Shown: positions 1 to 9,323, numbered from the stretch's first letter. The stretch: 64,000 nucleotides of DNA from Fictibacillus nanhaiensis (GCA_017052515.1 JAFHKR010000039.1:1364001-1428000); one strand, 5' to 3'. Numbers and translations: made by a program. Notes: generated by a model not told the origin, from the sequence alone.

Positions 1-61
1 AAGCTTGCCAGCTTGCTAAGATTAGAATGCCAATAACAACAAGTATCCACTTTTTCCCCAT
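1..61 (-). CDS. ypmB: YpmB-like protein, 5' fragment (runs off left edge)
   Basis: Only the first 20 codons are present, reading MGKKWILVVIGILILASWQA, a short basic start followed by a hydrophobic segment that should be an N-terminal membrane anchor. ATG lies at 61-59 with a ribosome binding site GGAAGG about 7 bases upstream, inside the end of ypmA. In B. subtilis ypmB follows ypmA and precedes aspB, which fits. The name rests on position and the anchor; the domain itself is outside the window. Confidence 0.72.
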   Translation of the reverse strand, partial: MGKKWILVVIGILILASWQA

Positions 62-73
62 ATTTAAGCCTTC

Positions 74-244
74 CTATGTGCGATAGATCGTAAAAATCAT
101 CTTATTTTTATTATCGTCATCTAACGCGAGCCCAAACATTAAATCTTGATGCTTTAATGTTTTGTTCAGTTCAGATACTACTTTATACAAGTCACTCGAC
201 TTGTCCACCTTTAGCGTCGAAAGAACTTCAATTTTGCTTTCCAC
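74..244 (-). CDS. ypmA: YpmA, short DUF4264-type protein
   Basis: A 56-residue protein starting VESKIEVLSTLKVDKSSDLYK and ending in FTIYRT. I recognise it as YpmA, a small conserved Bacillaceae protein of unknown function. The frame is open further upstream, but a GTG at 244 has a strong site GAGGAGG 7 bases before it and matches the usual length, so the longer reading (to 346) is not used. It overlaps the ypmB ribosome binding site at its 3' end. In B. subtilis it lies directly downstream of dinG; here two genes and a repeat separate them. Confidence 0.85.
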   Translation of the reverse strand: MESKIEVLSTLKVDKSSDLYKVVSELNKTLKHQDLMFGLALDDDNKNKMIFTIYRT

Positions 245-342
245 GGTTCTTCCTCCTCTTACATCAATCTTTTCCTTGTTTACTATAGCAGAAAATCGGT
301 GAAAAAGGTACTTTAGAATCCGTGAAAAAGGCCGAAACAAGA

Positions 343-376
343 TCAAACCGACCAGATTTTTGCCTGATCGGTTTTA
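343..376 (-). terminator. Rho-independent terminator after the cyanophycinase gene
   Basis: On the minus strand an 11-bp stem, AAACCGATCAG paired with CTGGTCGGTTT (one G-U), closes around an A-rich loop 22 bases after the stop codon of the 398-2926 gene. The tail is only moderately T-rich, so termination may be partial. Confidence 0.7.
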
Positions 377-397
377 AAAGGTAATGACAGGATTCAA

Positions 398-2926
398 TTA
401 ATCGATCTTTACATGTACAGGCGTTATGTCAAGAGATACATCTACAAAAGAGTAATCATCCTTTTGACCGTCCGTATATCCCCAATATCCTTCTGTTTCA
501 GCTGTTTTTCTAAAGTTCAACTCAAAACCTTTGTTATCGCTGAAGCTGTAACTTTTCACACTCGCCGCTTCAGCATTATCAACTAGATTGTAAGAAATGA
601 ATCTGTTTAGAACGCCATGAGCACTTAAGACGCCTGAATGTGGCGGCACTTTGTGCTCATAATACTCATAACCTGTTGTACTGTCTTTTTTCTCGTTAAT
701 TGAAATCTCTTTTGTTGTAAGATCGAGCACATCTCCTTGATTGATCCAGGATAGCTTAATATTCTTGAACTGACTTTGACCGAGTTCCGGACTCTTTACC
801 TGTTTTGATAGATCAACTAAGGTTACCCCTCCTCTACCTACAACTTCTGCCTTTTTCTGATTATTGTAGACGACGAGAGCTGTATCTTCATCAATACCAT
901 AAGAAAGATTATTGTGATTTCCTTTTTCATTAGAGACAGCAATCAATCTTCCAAGACGTGCTTTATTATCAAAGTGCTGATCCACGATTCCATACTCAAA
1001 GAAACCAAGCCCACGTTCTAAATACCCTGGACCCCCTTCTTGCTGAAGCATTCCGTCATACGTTTCTGTAAAACCAGAAGCAAGTGTATCGTAGCTTCCA
1101 CCTCCCGCGATCATGACATCACTCATAATCGCTGCACCTGCACTTGTTCCACCAAGTACTGCTCCATTTCTATACGTTTCCCAGATGGCATCTAAGACTT
1201 TAGAATTTGATCCGTCTTCGTTCAGCAGTGAATCTGTAATCTTGGTTTGATCACCACCTACAAACCAAACGGCATCCAATTGCTCTACTTTTTGGGCAAG
1301 ATCTTCGTTATTCTTATTTACTTCCGCCCATTTGGACTCATCCTCAGGTGTTTTTTTGTCATTCGTTACAGAGAGAGGTAGAATTTCGATGTGCGCTGCT
1401 GACATTCCGTAGCGAACGAGATCTTCTTTAAACGTTACGGATGAAGTCAAGCTAGAGCTTGCAGCCGGTATGATTCCCACTTTAGAATTCTCTTTATGTT
1501 TGGTTAGATCAATGAACTTTTTATAAACGTCTGCATTCGTGCTTCCTAATGAACCTCCTGCGATCAACAGGCTCCCTTTGACCGGTCTTGAACGGTCGAT
1601 GACGGGAGCTTTAAACGTAGAATGCTTGTACTCAGAGAATGCATCCTTATTTTCTGTAAAACTCACTTTCTTGGGCTCTACATCAAATGCGACATTTGTA
1701 AACGAATAATCGTCTTTTTGTCCATCTTTATAACCCCAATAGCCTTTCGTGTTCTCTGTTTTTCTAAACTGAAGCTGAAAGCCGTTGCCTAGAGAATCGT
1801 ATAAGTAACTCTTTACAGCATCAGTTGTCGAATTATCGATCAAAGAATACGAGAGATATTCTTTCATCCTTCCGTAAGAAGTAAATAAGCCTGTTGCATC
1901 GAGCGGCTTAAATTCATAGTATTCATATCCATTCGTTTCATCTTTATGATCGCTTATGAAAAACTCTTTCGTAGAAACATTTAAGGAGTCACCTGAAACG
2001 AGGTGACTGATATAAACATCTTTAAAATGAGCTTTATCAAGGTCTGTGACCTTTGCTTTACTAACATCAACAACAGAAACGCCACTTCTTCCGACTATCT
2101 TAACTGTTTGCTGTTTGTTGTTCACGATAAGCGCCGTATCTTCATCTATACCGTAAGCAAATTGATTCTTCGTTTTTTCATTTAGAGCGGTCATCACCAA
2201 TCTCCCCAGACGTGCCCGTTCATCGAAATGCTGATCGACAATGCCATACTTGAAAAATCCGAGCCCTTCTTCAAGATGCAATGGTTCGTATTCTTTATTT
2301 GAATTAGGATTACTCTTCATAGCAACCTTATTGTTTAGCGCACCTAAGCTGTCACCACCTGTAATCATCACATCACTCATGATGGCCGCACCAGCGCTAG
2401 TTCCTCCTATGACACCGCCTTCCCTATACATCTTCCAAATAGCATCTAACGCTTTTGTCCGATGCCCGTTCGGTTTTACTAATGTATCTGTAATCCGAAG
2501 TTGATCTCCACCAACAAACCAGATCGCACTAAAATTCTCAATCTTATTTGCTATTCGTTTGCTGTGTGCGTTTTTTCTCCATTTTGATTCATCTTCAGGT
2601 GTGCCGCTGAAATCTTGATTCGCTAGAGGAACGATCTCGATCTGATGTTCACTTAGACCATATGTAATGAGATCTTTTTTAAAGCTTTGTGACGATTTTA
2701 AAGAACTGCTTGCTGCGGGTATGATACCGATCTTTGCCTTTTTCCTACCTCCTGCTAAACTGATAAATTCGTTATAAACATCCTTATTGCTACTACCTAA
2801 AGCTCCTCCAGCAATCACGAGGTTTCCTTTCAAATCTTCCTTTTTCTTTGCGAAACTAATCGATGAGGTAGTTAGAGATAAACCAAGTGTCAAAGCCAAC
2901 GTTACAGACATCCATTTTTTGTTCAA
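398..2926 (-). CDS. Secreted protein with two tandem cyanophycinase (peptidase S51) domains
   Basis: 842 residues. A signal peptide (about residues 1-26, KKW then a hydrophobic core ending SFA) is followed by two homologous halves. Each half opens with (L)(V/L)IAGG.LGS and has WFVGGDQ, the serine-nucleophile motif GGTSAGAAIMSDVMI (Ser177 and Ser595), IVDQHFD.(R/K)ARLGRL and YGIDEDTAL, then a C-terminal extension of about 85 residues ending GYWGY.DGQKDDYSF. Family knowledge: cyanophycinases are serine peptidases that cut beta-linked Asp-Arg dipeptides from cyanophycin; extracellular forms let bacteria feed on the polymer. Both nucleophiles look intact, so both domains may be active. The start is TTG at 2926 with GGAGGAG upstream. 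It lies alone between ypmA and a GNAT gene, breaking the usual dinG-ypmA link. Confidence 0.88.
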   Translation of the reverse strand: MNKKWMSVTLALTLGLSLTTSSISFAKKKEDLKGNLVIAGGALGSSNKDVYNEFISLAGGRKKAKIGIIPAASSSLKSSQSFKKDLITYGLSEHQIEIVPLANQDFSGTPEDESKWRKNAHSKRIANKIENFSAIWFVGGDQLRITDTLVKPNGHRTKALDAIWKMYREGGVIGGTSAGAAIMSDVMITGGDSLGALNNKVAMKSNPNSNKEYEPLHLEEGLGFFKYGIVDQHFDERARLGRLVMTALNEKTKNQFAYGIDEDTALIVNNKQQTVKIVGRSGVSVVDVSKAKVTDLDKAHFKDVYISHLVSGDSLNVSTKEFFISDHKDETNGYEYYEFKPLDATGLFTSYGRMKEYLSYSLIDNSTTDAVKSYLYDSLGNGFQLQFRKTENTKGYWGYKDGQKDDYSFTNVAFDVEPKKVSFTENKDAFSEYKHSTFKAPVIDRSRPVKGSLLIAGGSLGSTNADVYKKFIDLTKHKENSKVGIIPAASSSLTSSVTFKEDLVRYGMSAAHIEILPLSVTNDKKTPEDESKWAEVNKNNEDLAQKVEQLDAVWFVGGDQTKITDSLLNEDGSNSKVLDAIWETYRNGAVLGGTSAGAAIMSDVMIAGGGSYDTLASGFTETYDGMLQQEGGPGYLERGLGFFEYGIVDQHFDNKARLGRLIAVSNEKGNHNNLSYGIDEDTALVVYNNQKKAEVVGRGGVTLVDLSKQVKSPELGQSQFKNIKLSWINQGDVLDLTTKEISINEKKDSTTGYEYYEHKVPPHSGVLSAHGVLNRFISYNLVDNAEAASVKSYSFSDNKGFELNFRKTAETEGYWGYTDGQKDDYSFVDVSLDITPVHVKID

Positions 2927-3157
2927 GGATTATTTCTCCTCCATTCATAGAGATCTCTCTTCAAAAAAGCTACTTCTACAAGAGAATCTATAATAATTTT
3001 TGAAAATTCATTATATTTATTGCAAGATACATGCCAAATGGGGATAGCTTGTTTTTCAACAAAAAAGCAATGCACCAAGTTTGTTTGGTTATTATTAGGA
3101 ACATATAAAGAGCCAAAAAACGCCTCAAAAAACCAAAAACGTATCTATTTGGTTTCA

Positions 3158-3191
3158 AAAAGAAAATCATCTCTGGTAGAAAGAGATGATT
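3158..3191 (-). terminator. Terminator after the GNAT gene
   Basis: A 10-bp perfect stem, AATCATCTCT with AGAGATGATT, followed on the minus strand by TTCTTTTT. It separates the acetyltransferase gene from the cyanophycinase gene, so the two are probably separate transcripts. Confidence 0.85.
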
Positions 3192-3207
3192 GTTCTAAAG
3201 TTCATGC

Positions 3208-3636
3208 CTACAAATATTTTTTAAAGCCTCTACTAACCGATCCATCAAAGCCTTCTCGTTCAAAGAACTGATGAGCTCTGTCTCGCTTTGAACTACTCAA
3301 AAGCATGATTCTGTGACAGTCGATTGAAAGGCAGTACTTTTCTGCATGTTGTAATAGTTTTTTGCCTATATTTCGACCACGAAAACCTTCACGTACGATA
3401 ATATTTTCAATGACTCCGTAAGGTTGATAACCATGCAATGCTTGCAGGCATATGTTTAGTGTCAATGTCCCTATCAGTTCTCCATCTTCCTCATAAACAA
3501 ATAAAAAATTGTTACGATCACGCCTGATTGTCTCGATCTGTTCTTCTCTAACATTCATCTTCTTACTATTCGGCACTAACATCCGGTAAAGTTCAATCAA
3601 TTTATCTTTATCCCTTTTTTCAGCTTCACGAATCAT
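3208..3636 (-). CDS. GNAT-family N-acetyltransferase
   Basis: 142 residues, a typical single-domain GNAT. Visible features are the start MIREAEKRDKDKLIELYRML, the central strands ELIGTLTLNIC, then VIENIIVREGFRGRNIGKKLLQHAEKYC with the acetyl-CoA binding R-G-x-x-I-G pattern (around residue 91), and a C-terminal AHQFFEREGF. It should transfer an acetyl group from acetyl-CoA to a small molecule or protein amine; the substrate cannot be read from sequence. AGGAG lies 8 bases before the ATG. It sits between a repeat element and the cyanophycinase gene in a stretch that is not part of the conserved backbone. Confidence 0.85.
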   Translation of the reverse strand: MIREAEKRDKDKLIELYRMLVPNSKKMNVREEQIETIRRDRNNFLFVYEEDGELIGTLTLNICLQALHGYQPYGVIENIIVREGFRGRNIGKKLLQHAEKYCLSIDCHRIMLLSSSKRDRAHQFFEREGFDGSVSRGFKKYL

Positions 3637-3800
3637 ACAGAAAACTCCTTCTAAATATTTTATGATGTATTTGATTCGTTAAAGGGAGAAAGAGTCCTCC
3701 TTCCCCACTTTTCTGCATGAAACATGAGATAAGGGCAAAAAAAGGCTGTTTTCTAAAAGATTGTTGCTTTTGAGTTATTTTTCTTCCTTCTTTGACTTTT

Positions 3801-4006
3801 TGATTGTAGTGGAAGGTGCGTGCCTACCACATGAGACACTTCTTGCAAGGCATGCGACGAGGAAGCTTACTACGTAGTATTAACTTGTAGACGCAGGAGC
3901 AAGAAACCTCTAAAGGTGGGCAGGTGAGACACTTATACGGAAACGTACGAATGTGGCTCACCGCCTGCCCCGCGGAAAGCGAGCATCTGCAACGGAAATC
4001 AACTAC
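3801..4006. repeat. Composite palindromic repeat, copy 1 (plus orientation)
   Basis: One of five copies of the same intergenic element. The right arm carries AGGTGAGAC, GGCTCACCGCCTG, CCCCGCGGAAAGCGAGCA and GGAAATCAAC. The left arm is interrupted by a second inverted repeat at 3839-3905 (CTTCTTGC pairing with GCAAGAA, GGCATGCG with CGCAGG), which replaces the part that reads GAGACTCCTGCGGG in other copies. Lies downstream of dinG, between its terminator and the GNAT gene, and fills most of the 442-bp gap 3637-4078. Confidence 0.8.
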
Positions 4007-4038
4007 TTTCAAAAACAACAATGAATACGAAATCAGCC

Positions 4039-4074
4039 AAAAAAAAGAAGAAGCAAAAAATCTGCTTCTTCTTT
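4039..4074 (-). terminator. Terminator of the dinG transcript
   Basis: On the minus strand AAGAAGAAGC, a loop containing a T run, GCTTCTTCTT, then eight T. It begins a few bases after the dinG stop codon and would end the long ypjD-to-dinG block. Confidence 0.88.
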
Positions 4075-4078
4075 CCTC

Positions 4079-6886
4079 CTATTCCATCCAATCATCCAGT
4101 TCTGCCACGAGTTCATCGATCGGTTTGATCGATACTGGCAGCTTTGGCAGTGATTGAATGAAGGATTTTCCGTATCTCGTCTCGATCATTCTTCGGTCGA
4201 ACACGAACACGGCTCCTTTATCTCGGCTGCTTCTCACTAATCTGCCGAAGCCTTGCTTAAAGCGTATGATCGCTTGCGGAAGGGAAAGATCGTAGAACGG
4301 ATTTCCCCCTTCTGCTTTTAACTTCTCACTTTTCGCGGCCATCACTGGTTGATCAGGTGGTGTGAACGGCAATCGGATGATCACGAGACAAGAAAGATCG
4401 TCACCCGGGATATCGATTCCCTCCCAAAAACTGTTCGTCCCAAACAGGATGCTGTTATCAAATCGTTGGAAGTTCTTTGTAAGACGCGCCCGGCTTCCAG
4501 AATCAACGCCTTGTGCGATCAATACGAACTCTTCGGCATCCATCAAGCTTTTAAACGCTCCGTGTGTCTCTCTCAACATCTCGTAGGAGGTGAACAGAAC
4601 GAGCATGCGTCCTTTCGTTACTTTTGCGATCTCGTACAGAGAGGACGAGATTTTTTTAACGAACGTTTTCTGATCCACTTCATTAATGAGCGGAATGTCT
4701 GTAGGCACCATCAGCTTCGCTTGTTGTTCATATTGAAACGGTGAAGGCAGCTGTGCGCTGATCGGACCGAAGTCTAAAAGTCCAAGTCTCTCACTCAAAT
4801 ACCGGAAACTGTTCTTTACACTCATCGTCGCAGAAGTGAGCACGACCGAGCTCTTCTTACCAAAGAACTTATCCGCTAGAATCTGATCGATCTCAACCGG
4901 CTTCGCGTAGAGTGTAACCGCGTGTCTCGGGCCTTTTGACTCTGCTTCCATCCAGTACACTTCTTCCGATAACGGGCAAGACAACAAGTGATGAAGATCT
5001 GTCATCTCATCCTGAAGATCGTTTAAGATGCCTTCTAGATCGACTAAGAAACCTTTTTGCTGGACTGTTAAATGTTCTTCATATTGATCAAAGCTCTTTA
5101 ACACACGTTTTACAGGCTTCACAAGATCACCCATAAACTGACGTGCTCGTGCTTCCATCTCAAGGACTGGTTCCCAAGCGGCTGCTTCGATATCTTCTTT
5201 CGTATAACGAAGCGTTAATTTCGTTAACTCTGTAGATCGAGATGATTTAGCTTTTTTTAGACAGATTGTCTTGATCTGCTTGAAGATCTCATCAAGCTCA
5301 TTCTTCACATCAGAAAATAACGAATCCCAATTAGCGAGATGATGTTCGTATTTTGGGACCTCAAGAAGATCACAGATCTCCCTAAACGTATTCATCATTC
5401 CGTCGCCATCCGTCTGAGATAGACGGTCTAGGAGCTTAACGAATGAAAAATAATCGGTTTCTTTTCCAAAATGATCGCTCACGACTTCTTCTACATGATG
5501 CGCCTCATCTAAGACGACTTCTTTATATGCTGGCAACAGTTGATTATCAGACTTTAAGTCGGTAAACAACAATGCATGGTTCGTGATCACAAGATCTGAT
5601 TCATGCGCGGCTCTCCGCTGCTTGTGATAATAACATCTAGAGAACCAAGGACATCTATGGTTCAAGCAAGAATTGGCATCACTTTTAACCGTGTTCCAAA
5701 ACAGCTTTCCGCCTGATGCCATCGACAGTTCTTCTACGTCGCCTGTCTCCGTTTCTGTAAGCCATACGATAAGTTGCGCTTTTGTGAAGTTCATATCGTA
5801 GTTGTCATCGTGATGATCCATTAGCGTATGTTCAAATTTTCTTAAACATAGATAATGATTTCTTCCTTTAAGAAGAGTCGCTGTAAAATCAAACGGCATG
5901 ATCCTCTTTAAGAGAGGAACATCGCGTTCTAACAGCTGTTGCTGCAGTTGGACTGTGTGTGTGGAAACGACAAGTGGGCGGTCTTTTTCCTTCGCATGTC
6001 GTATACCCGGTATGAGATAACCGAGTGATTTTCCTACACCGGTTCCCGCCTCAATCACAAGGTGCTGATTCGTATGAAGCGCCTCGTCCACGAGTTCTAC
6101 CATTCTCTGCTGACTTTTTCGCACTTCATAATGCTGCATATGCTGCTGAAGCTGATCATGAACTTCTTCATCTTTAATCTCTGTAAAATCATCATCTGAA
6201 GATTGTTCAAAATCCGGTCTCTTTTTAAGAGCGAGCTTACGATAAAAATCATATGTCTCTTCATCTGCTAAAAAAGCTGATTTCTCCGCAATCATATCCC
6301 CTACGATGCTTTCTAAAGAACTTTGAAGTTTCTTTAGAAAAGGGGTAAGCCTTTCAAGTGTTGCGAGCGGAAGATTTTCTAGCTTTTCTAATAGATGAAT
6401 CAAGAGTTTCGCTGTTACTTCTGCATCACTGTCAGCTTGATGCGGATTAAGGTGCTCTAACCCTAAATAATCAGCAAGCATCCCTAGCTGGTAGCCGTCT
6501 GCTCCTAACAAAAGCAGTCTTGACATCTCAACCGTATCGATCAGCGGCATGGATAGCCGCGAATAGCCAGCATGGTCGAGTTCACCTTGCAGAAACGAAT
6601 AATCAAACATCACATTATGGGCAACAAAATAAGCTCCCTCTAACATCTGAAGGAGCTTTGGTGCCACTTCTTCAAACAACGGGGCATCTTTCACCATTTC
6701 ATCGTTGATGCCCGTCAATTGCTCAATAAATGGGGGGATGGGAACGCCTGGCTGGATGAACGTTGAGAATCTGTCCGTTATCTGTCCTGCCTCAACGGCG
6801 ACCGCACCAATCTGGATAATTCGGTCTCCTTTTGCTGCTGAATTTCCTGTTGTTTCAAAATCGATAACGACAAATCGCCGTGTCAT
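4079..6886 (-). CDS. dinG: DinG-type DNA helicase with N-terminal DEDDh exonuclease domain
   Basis: 935 residues from the ATG at 6886 (GAGG 8 bases upstream; a GTG at 6895 is less likely). In numbering from that GTG: the exonuclease domain spans about 7-170 with FVVIDFETTG, VAHNVMFD and HQADSDAE; the XPD-like helicase has Walker A EAGTGVGKS (282-290), DEAH (463-466), and a C-terminal motif QGFGRLVRSSRDKG. Cys350, Cys410, Cys415 and Cys421 show the C-x4-C-x5-C spacing of iron-sulfur DinG/XPD helicases. It should unwind DNA or R-loop/G4 structures 5' to 3' with an added 3' nuclease activity, as in other Firmicutes DinG. Follows panD by 39 bases. Confidence 0.95.
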   Translation of the reverse strand: MTRRFVVIDFETTGNSAAKGDRIIQIGAVAVEAGQITDRFSTFIQPGVPIPPFIEQLTGINDEMVKDAPLFEEVAPKLLQMLEGAYFVAHNVMFDYSFLQGELDHAGYSRLSMPLIDTVEMSRLLLLGADGYQLGMLADYLGLEHLNPHQADSDAEVTAKLLIHLLEKLENLPLATLERLTPFLKKLQSSLESIVGDMIAEKSAFLADEETYDFYRKLALKKRPDFEQSSDDDFTEIKDEEVHDQLQQHMQHYEVRKSQQRMVELVDEALHTNQHLVIEAGTGVGKSLGYLIPGIRHAKEKDRPLVVSTHTVQLQQQLLERDVPLLKRIMPFDFTATLLKGRNHYLCLRKFEHTLMDHHDDNYDMNFTKAQLIVWLTETETGDVEELSMASGGKLFWNTVKSDANSCLNHRCPWFSRCYYHKQRRAAHESDLVITNHALLFTDLKSDNQLLPAYKEVVLDEAHHVEEVVSDHFGKETDYFSFVKLLDRLSQTDGDGMMNTFREICDLLEVPKYEHHLANWDSLFSDVKNELDEIFKQIKTICLKKAKSSRSTELTKLTLRYTKEDIEAAAWEPVLEMEARARQFMGDLVKPVKRVLKSFDQYEEHLTVQQKGFLVDLEGILNDLQDEMTDLHHLLSCPLSEEVYWMEAESKGPRHAVTLYAKPVEIDQILADKFFGKKSSVVLTSATMSVKNSFRYLSERLGLLDFGPISAQLPSPFQYEQQAKLMVPTDIPLINEVDQKTFVKKISSSLYEIAKVTKGRMLVLFTSYEMLRETHGAFKSLMDAEEFVLIAQGVDSGSRARLTKNFQRFDNSILFGTNSFWEGIDIPGDDLSCLVIIRLPFTPPDQPVMAAKSEKLKAEGGNPFYDLSLPQAIIRFKQGFGRLVRSSRDKGAVFVFDRRMIETRYGKSFIQSLPKLPVSIKPIDELVAELDDWME

Positions 6887-6925
6887 AGCCTTCACCTCAT
6901 TCCCCTGTGGCTCGTTTATATCGAA

Positions 6926-7309
6926 TTAATAAATAGTAGCCTCAGGTTCAACTCCGAGCATCTCTTGTACACGATTGTTCTTATCCATAATCGCAACTTT
7001 CGGTACATGATGTCTTGCTTCGGTCTCATCATACATTCCGTAGGAAATAACAATAACAACATCCCCTTCTTGCACGAGACGTGCTGCAGCGCCATTTAGA
7101 CACATCACACCAGATCCTCGTTTTCCAGGGATAATATACGTTTGAAAACGCGCACCATTATTGTTATTTACAATCTGAACTTTTTCGTTCGGAATCATAT
7201 CAACAGCATCTAAAATATCTTCATCGATCGTGATGCTGCCTACATAGTTTAAATTGGATTCAGTCACCGTAGCACGGTGGATCTTGCCTTTCATTAACGT
7301 ACGGAACAT
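6926..7309 (-). CDS. panD: Aspartate 1-decarboxylase proenzyme
   Basis: 127 residues, the usual size. PanD converts L-aspartate to beta-alanine for pantothenate synthesis and makes its own pyruvoyl cofactor by cleaving between Gly24 and Ser25; the required [13 protein letters not shown] lies at residues 23-35. Lys9, Tyr22 (NYVGS) and Arg in RFQTY are the other expected active-site residues. Its start overlaps the end of panC by 16 bases, so the two are translationally linked. Last gene of panBCD, directly before dinG as in B. subtilis. Confidence 0.97.
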   Translation of the reverse strand: MFRTLMKGKIHRATVTESNLNYVGSITIDEDILDAVDMIPNEKVQIVNNNNGARFQTYIIPGKRGSGVMCLNGAAARLVQEGDVVIVISYGMYDETEARHHVPKVAIMDKNNRVQEMLGVEPEATIY

Positions 7310-8178
7310 GTTTCTTCCTCGCTTTCTTCTCTACTTAAAATGTTGTCTAAGAGGACATTATCAATCAAACGCGCTTTGCTGAATTTTACAGCTACAGCTA
7401 TGATCAACTTTTTCGATTGGGGTGTAGGAGGAAGAAGTTCAGGATACGAAAGAATCTTGCAATAATCAACAACACCACTCGTATGTTCCTCCAAGTATTT
7501 TATCATCTTTTGTTCGGTCTCACCACTATCACCCTCTAAAAGCCATTTTTTCGCTTTTATAAGAGATTTACTAAGATGTACCGCTTCTTGTCTTTCCTTA
7601 TCAGACAAATAAACGTTTCTAGAACTCATCGCAAGACCGTCAGCCTCACGCTTCGTCTCACACCCGATCACGTTTATCGGGAAGTTAAAGTCTTCAACAA
7701 GCCCTTCGATCACAGCCACTTGCTGTGCATCTTTCAATCCAAAATAAGCGTAGTCGGGGGAAACGATATGAAACAGTTTCGTTAGTACTGTCGCCACACC
7801 GTCGAAGTGACCTTCTCGACTTTCCCCGCATAACACATCTACTCGTTTGTTAACAGAAACCGTAACCACTGATTCTTGAGGGTACATCTCTTTCGTATCT
7901 GGGAAAAATAGCACATCTGCTCCCGCTTTTAATGCCAACTTCTGATCACGCTCAAGGTCACGAGGGTATCTGTCAAAATCTTCGTTCGGTCCGAATTGCA
8001 ACGGATTAACAAAGATGCTGACAACGATCACATCAGATTCTTTCTTCGCACGTTCGATCAAGGATAGGTGGCCGTCATGCAGATACCCCATCGTAGGTAC
8101 GAATCCGATTACTTTTCCCGCTCTTTTTTCTTCAGCGATCAGTTTTTGCATGTCTTTGATAGAATTGATCTGTTTCAC
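7294..8178 (-). CDS. panC: Pantothenate synthetase (pantoate-beta-alanine ligase)
   Basis: 294 residues. It joins pantoate and beta-alanine using ATP through a pantoyl-adenylate. The class-I synthetase signature is clear: [13 protein letters not shown] at 28-40 with His34 and His37, then [22 protein letters not shown], and SSRNVYLS for the KMSKS-like loop. The 3' end overlaps panD by 16 bases; the 5' end overlaps panB by 4 (ATGA). Cytoplasmic. Confidence 0.97.
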   Translation of the reverse strand: MKQINSIKDMQKLIAEEKRAGKVIGFVPTMGYLHDGHLSLIERAKKESDVIVVSIFVNPLQFGPNEDFDRYPRDLERDQKLALKAGADVLFFPDTKEMYPQESVVTVSVNKRVDVLCGESREGHFDGVATVLTKLFHIVSPDYAYFGLKDAQQVAVIEGLVEDFNFPINVIGCETKREADGLAMSSRNVYLSDKERQEAVHLSKSLIKAKKWLLEGDSGETEQKMIKYLEEHTSGVVDYCKILSYPELLPPTPQSKKLIIAVAVKFSKARLIDNVLLDNILSREESEEETCSVR

Positions 8179-9014
8179 GATTGTACTCCTCCGTATAGCG
8201 AATCAAGCGTTTCAGTTTTCATGTTAAAGCTGTGACGTTCTTCTGGAAACTGCTCTGTTCTTACGTCTTCTTTATATTTTAAAAGCCCTTCGACCATGAC
8301 ATCCTTCACATTTCCGTAGGTTTTCACAAATTTCGGTACGTGGTGGAAACCGTAACCGATCATATCATGGTAGACAAGGACCTGCCCGTCGGTTTGTTTA
8401 CCTGCACCGATTCCGATAACAGGAATTCTTAGTTTTTTTGTTACGATCTCTGCCAGTTGCTGCGGAACGCATTCTAAAACGATCGCGAAAGCACCAGCTT
8501 TTTCAAGTAACAGACTCTCTTCGATCAGTCGCTCTGCATCTCTTTCTTCTTTTCCTTGAACACCATAACCACCCATCACACCTACCATCTGAGGTGTGAG
8601 ACCAAGGTGTCCCATGACTGGAACGCCGGCATCCGTCAATCGTTCAACGGTCTGAACAATCTGCTTTCCACCTTCTACTTTGACTGCAGAAGCACCGCTT
8701 TCTTGTAGGATTCTTCGTGCGTTGTTGAGCGTCTCATCGATCGAACCGTGATACGTCATGAACGGCATATCCGTCACGATAAATGTATTTGGCGCGCCGC
8801 GCTTTACCGCTTTCGTATGATGGATCATATCTTCCATCGTCACGGGAATCGTTGAATCATACCCTAGCACGACCATGCCAAGAGAATCTCCGACTAACAA
8901 AAGATCCATCTCCGCTTTTTCACAGATCACCGCAGTCGGATAATCATAAGCCGTTACCATCGTGATCTTTTCGCCATCTCTCTTCATCTTAAGAAAACTT
9001 TTCGTCGTTTTCAT
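8175..9014 (-). CDS. panB: 3-methyl-2-oxobutanoate hydroxymethyltransferase
   Basis: 279 residues from the ATG at 9014, which has GGAGG 7 bases upstream; the frame is open to 9056 but those codons cover the ribosome binding site. PanB makes ketopantoate from alpha-ketoisovalerate and methylene-tetrahydrofolate, the first committed step to pantothenate. Family motifs: [37 protein letters not shown] (metal ligand Asp), VKVEGG, and HLGLTPQ. First gene of panBCD; separated from birA by a repeat and a terminator, so probably a new transcription unit. Confidence 0.96.
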   Translation of the reverse strand: MKTTKSFLKMKRDGEKITMVTAYDYPTAVICEKAEMDLLLVGDSLGMVVLGYDSTIPVTMEDMIHHTKAVKRGAPNTFIVTDMPFMTYHGSIDETLNNARRILQESGASAVKVEGGKQIVQTVERLTDAGVPVMGHLGLTPQMVGVMGGYGVQGKEERDAERLIEESLLLEKAGAFAIVLECVPQQLAEIVTKKLRIPVIGIGAGKQTDGQVLVYHDMIGYGFHHVPKFVKTYGNVKDVMVEGLLKYKEDVRTEQFPEERHSFNMKTETLDSLYGGVQS

Positions 9015-9138
9015 CATAAAGCCTCCCTGTTTTTGGTTTGACTTTTTCCATAGCATACAATGTTGTTTTCGATGTCTTTTGATAGGTTCTTTCTCAATGG
9101 TTATTGCTTTATGAACCTAACCTAAGTCATCACAGCAA

Positions 9139-9266
9139 GTTGATTGAAGCGCAAGGTGCGAGACTCCTGCGGGACGAGCGGTCAGGTGAGACCCTTAATG
9201 GCGCGAAGCGGCAAGGGGCTCACCGGTCGCCCCGCGGAAAGCGAGCAACCTGGAGCGAAAATCAAC
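9139..9266. repeat. Palindromic repeat, copy 2 (plus orientation, simple form)
   Basis: 128 bp, the cleanest plus-strand copy. Ends GTTGATT and AATCAAC are inverted. Inside, AGACTCCTGCGGGA faces CCCCGCGGAAAGCGAGCA, and CAGGTGAGAC faces GGCTCACCGG, so the whole element can fold into a long interrupted hairpin. Lies between birA and panB, upstream of the panB ribosome binding site. Confidence 0.85.
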
Positions 9267-9323
9267 ATCTCTCAAAAGCAACATTGCATAACAGAAAAAT
9301 GCCTCTAACAGGGCCAGAAGTGC

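Noticed and set aside
3824-4157. Short ORFs on both strands around 3824-4157
   Set aside because: They lie inside repeat copy 1 and the dinG terminator; the composition follows the palindrome.
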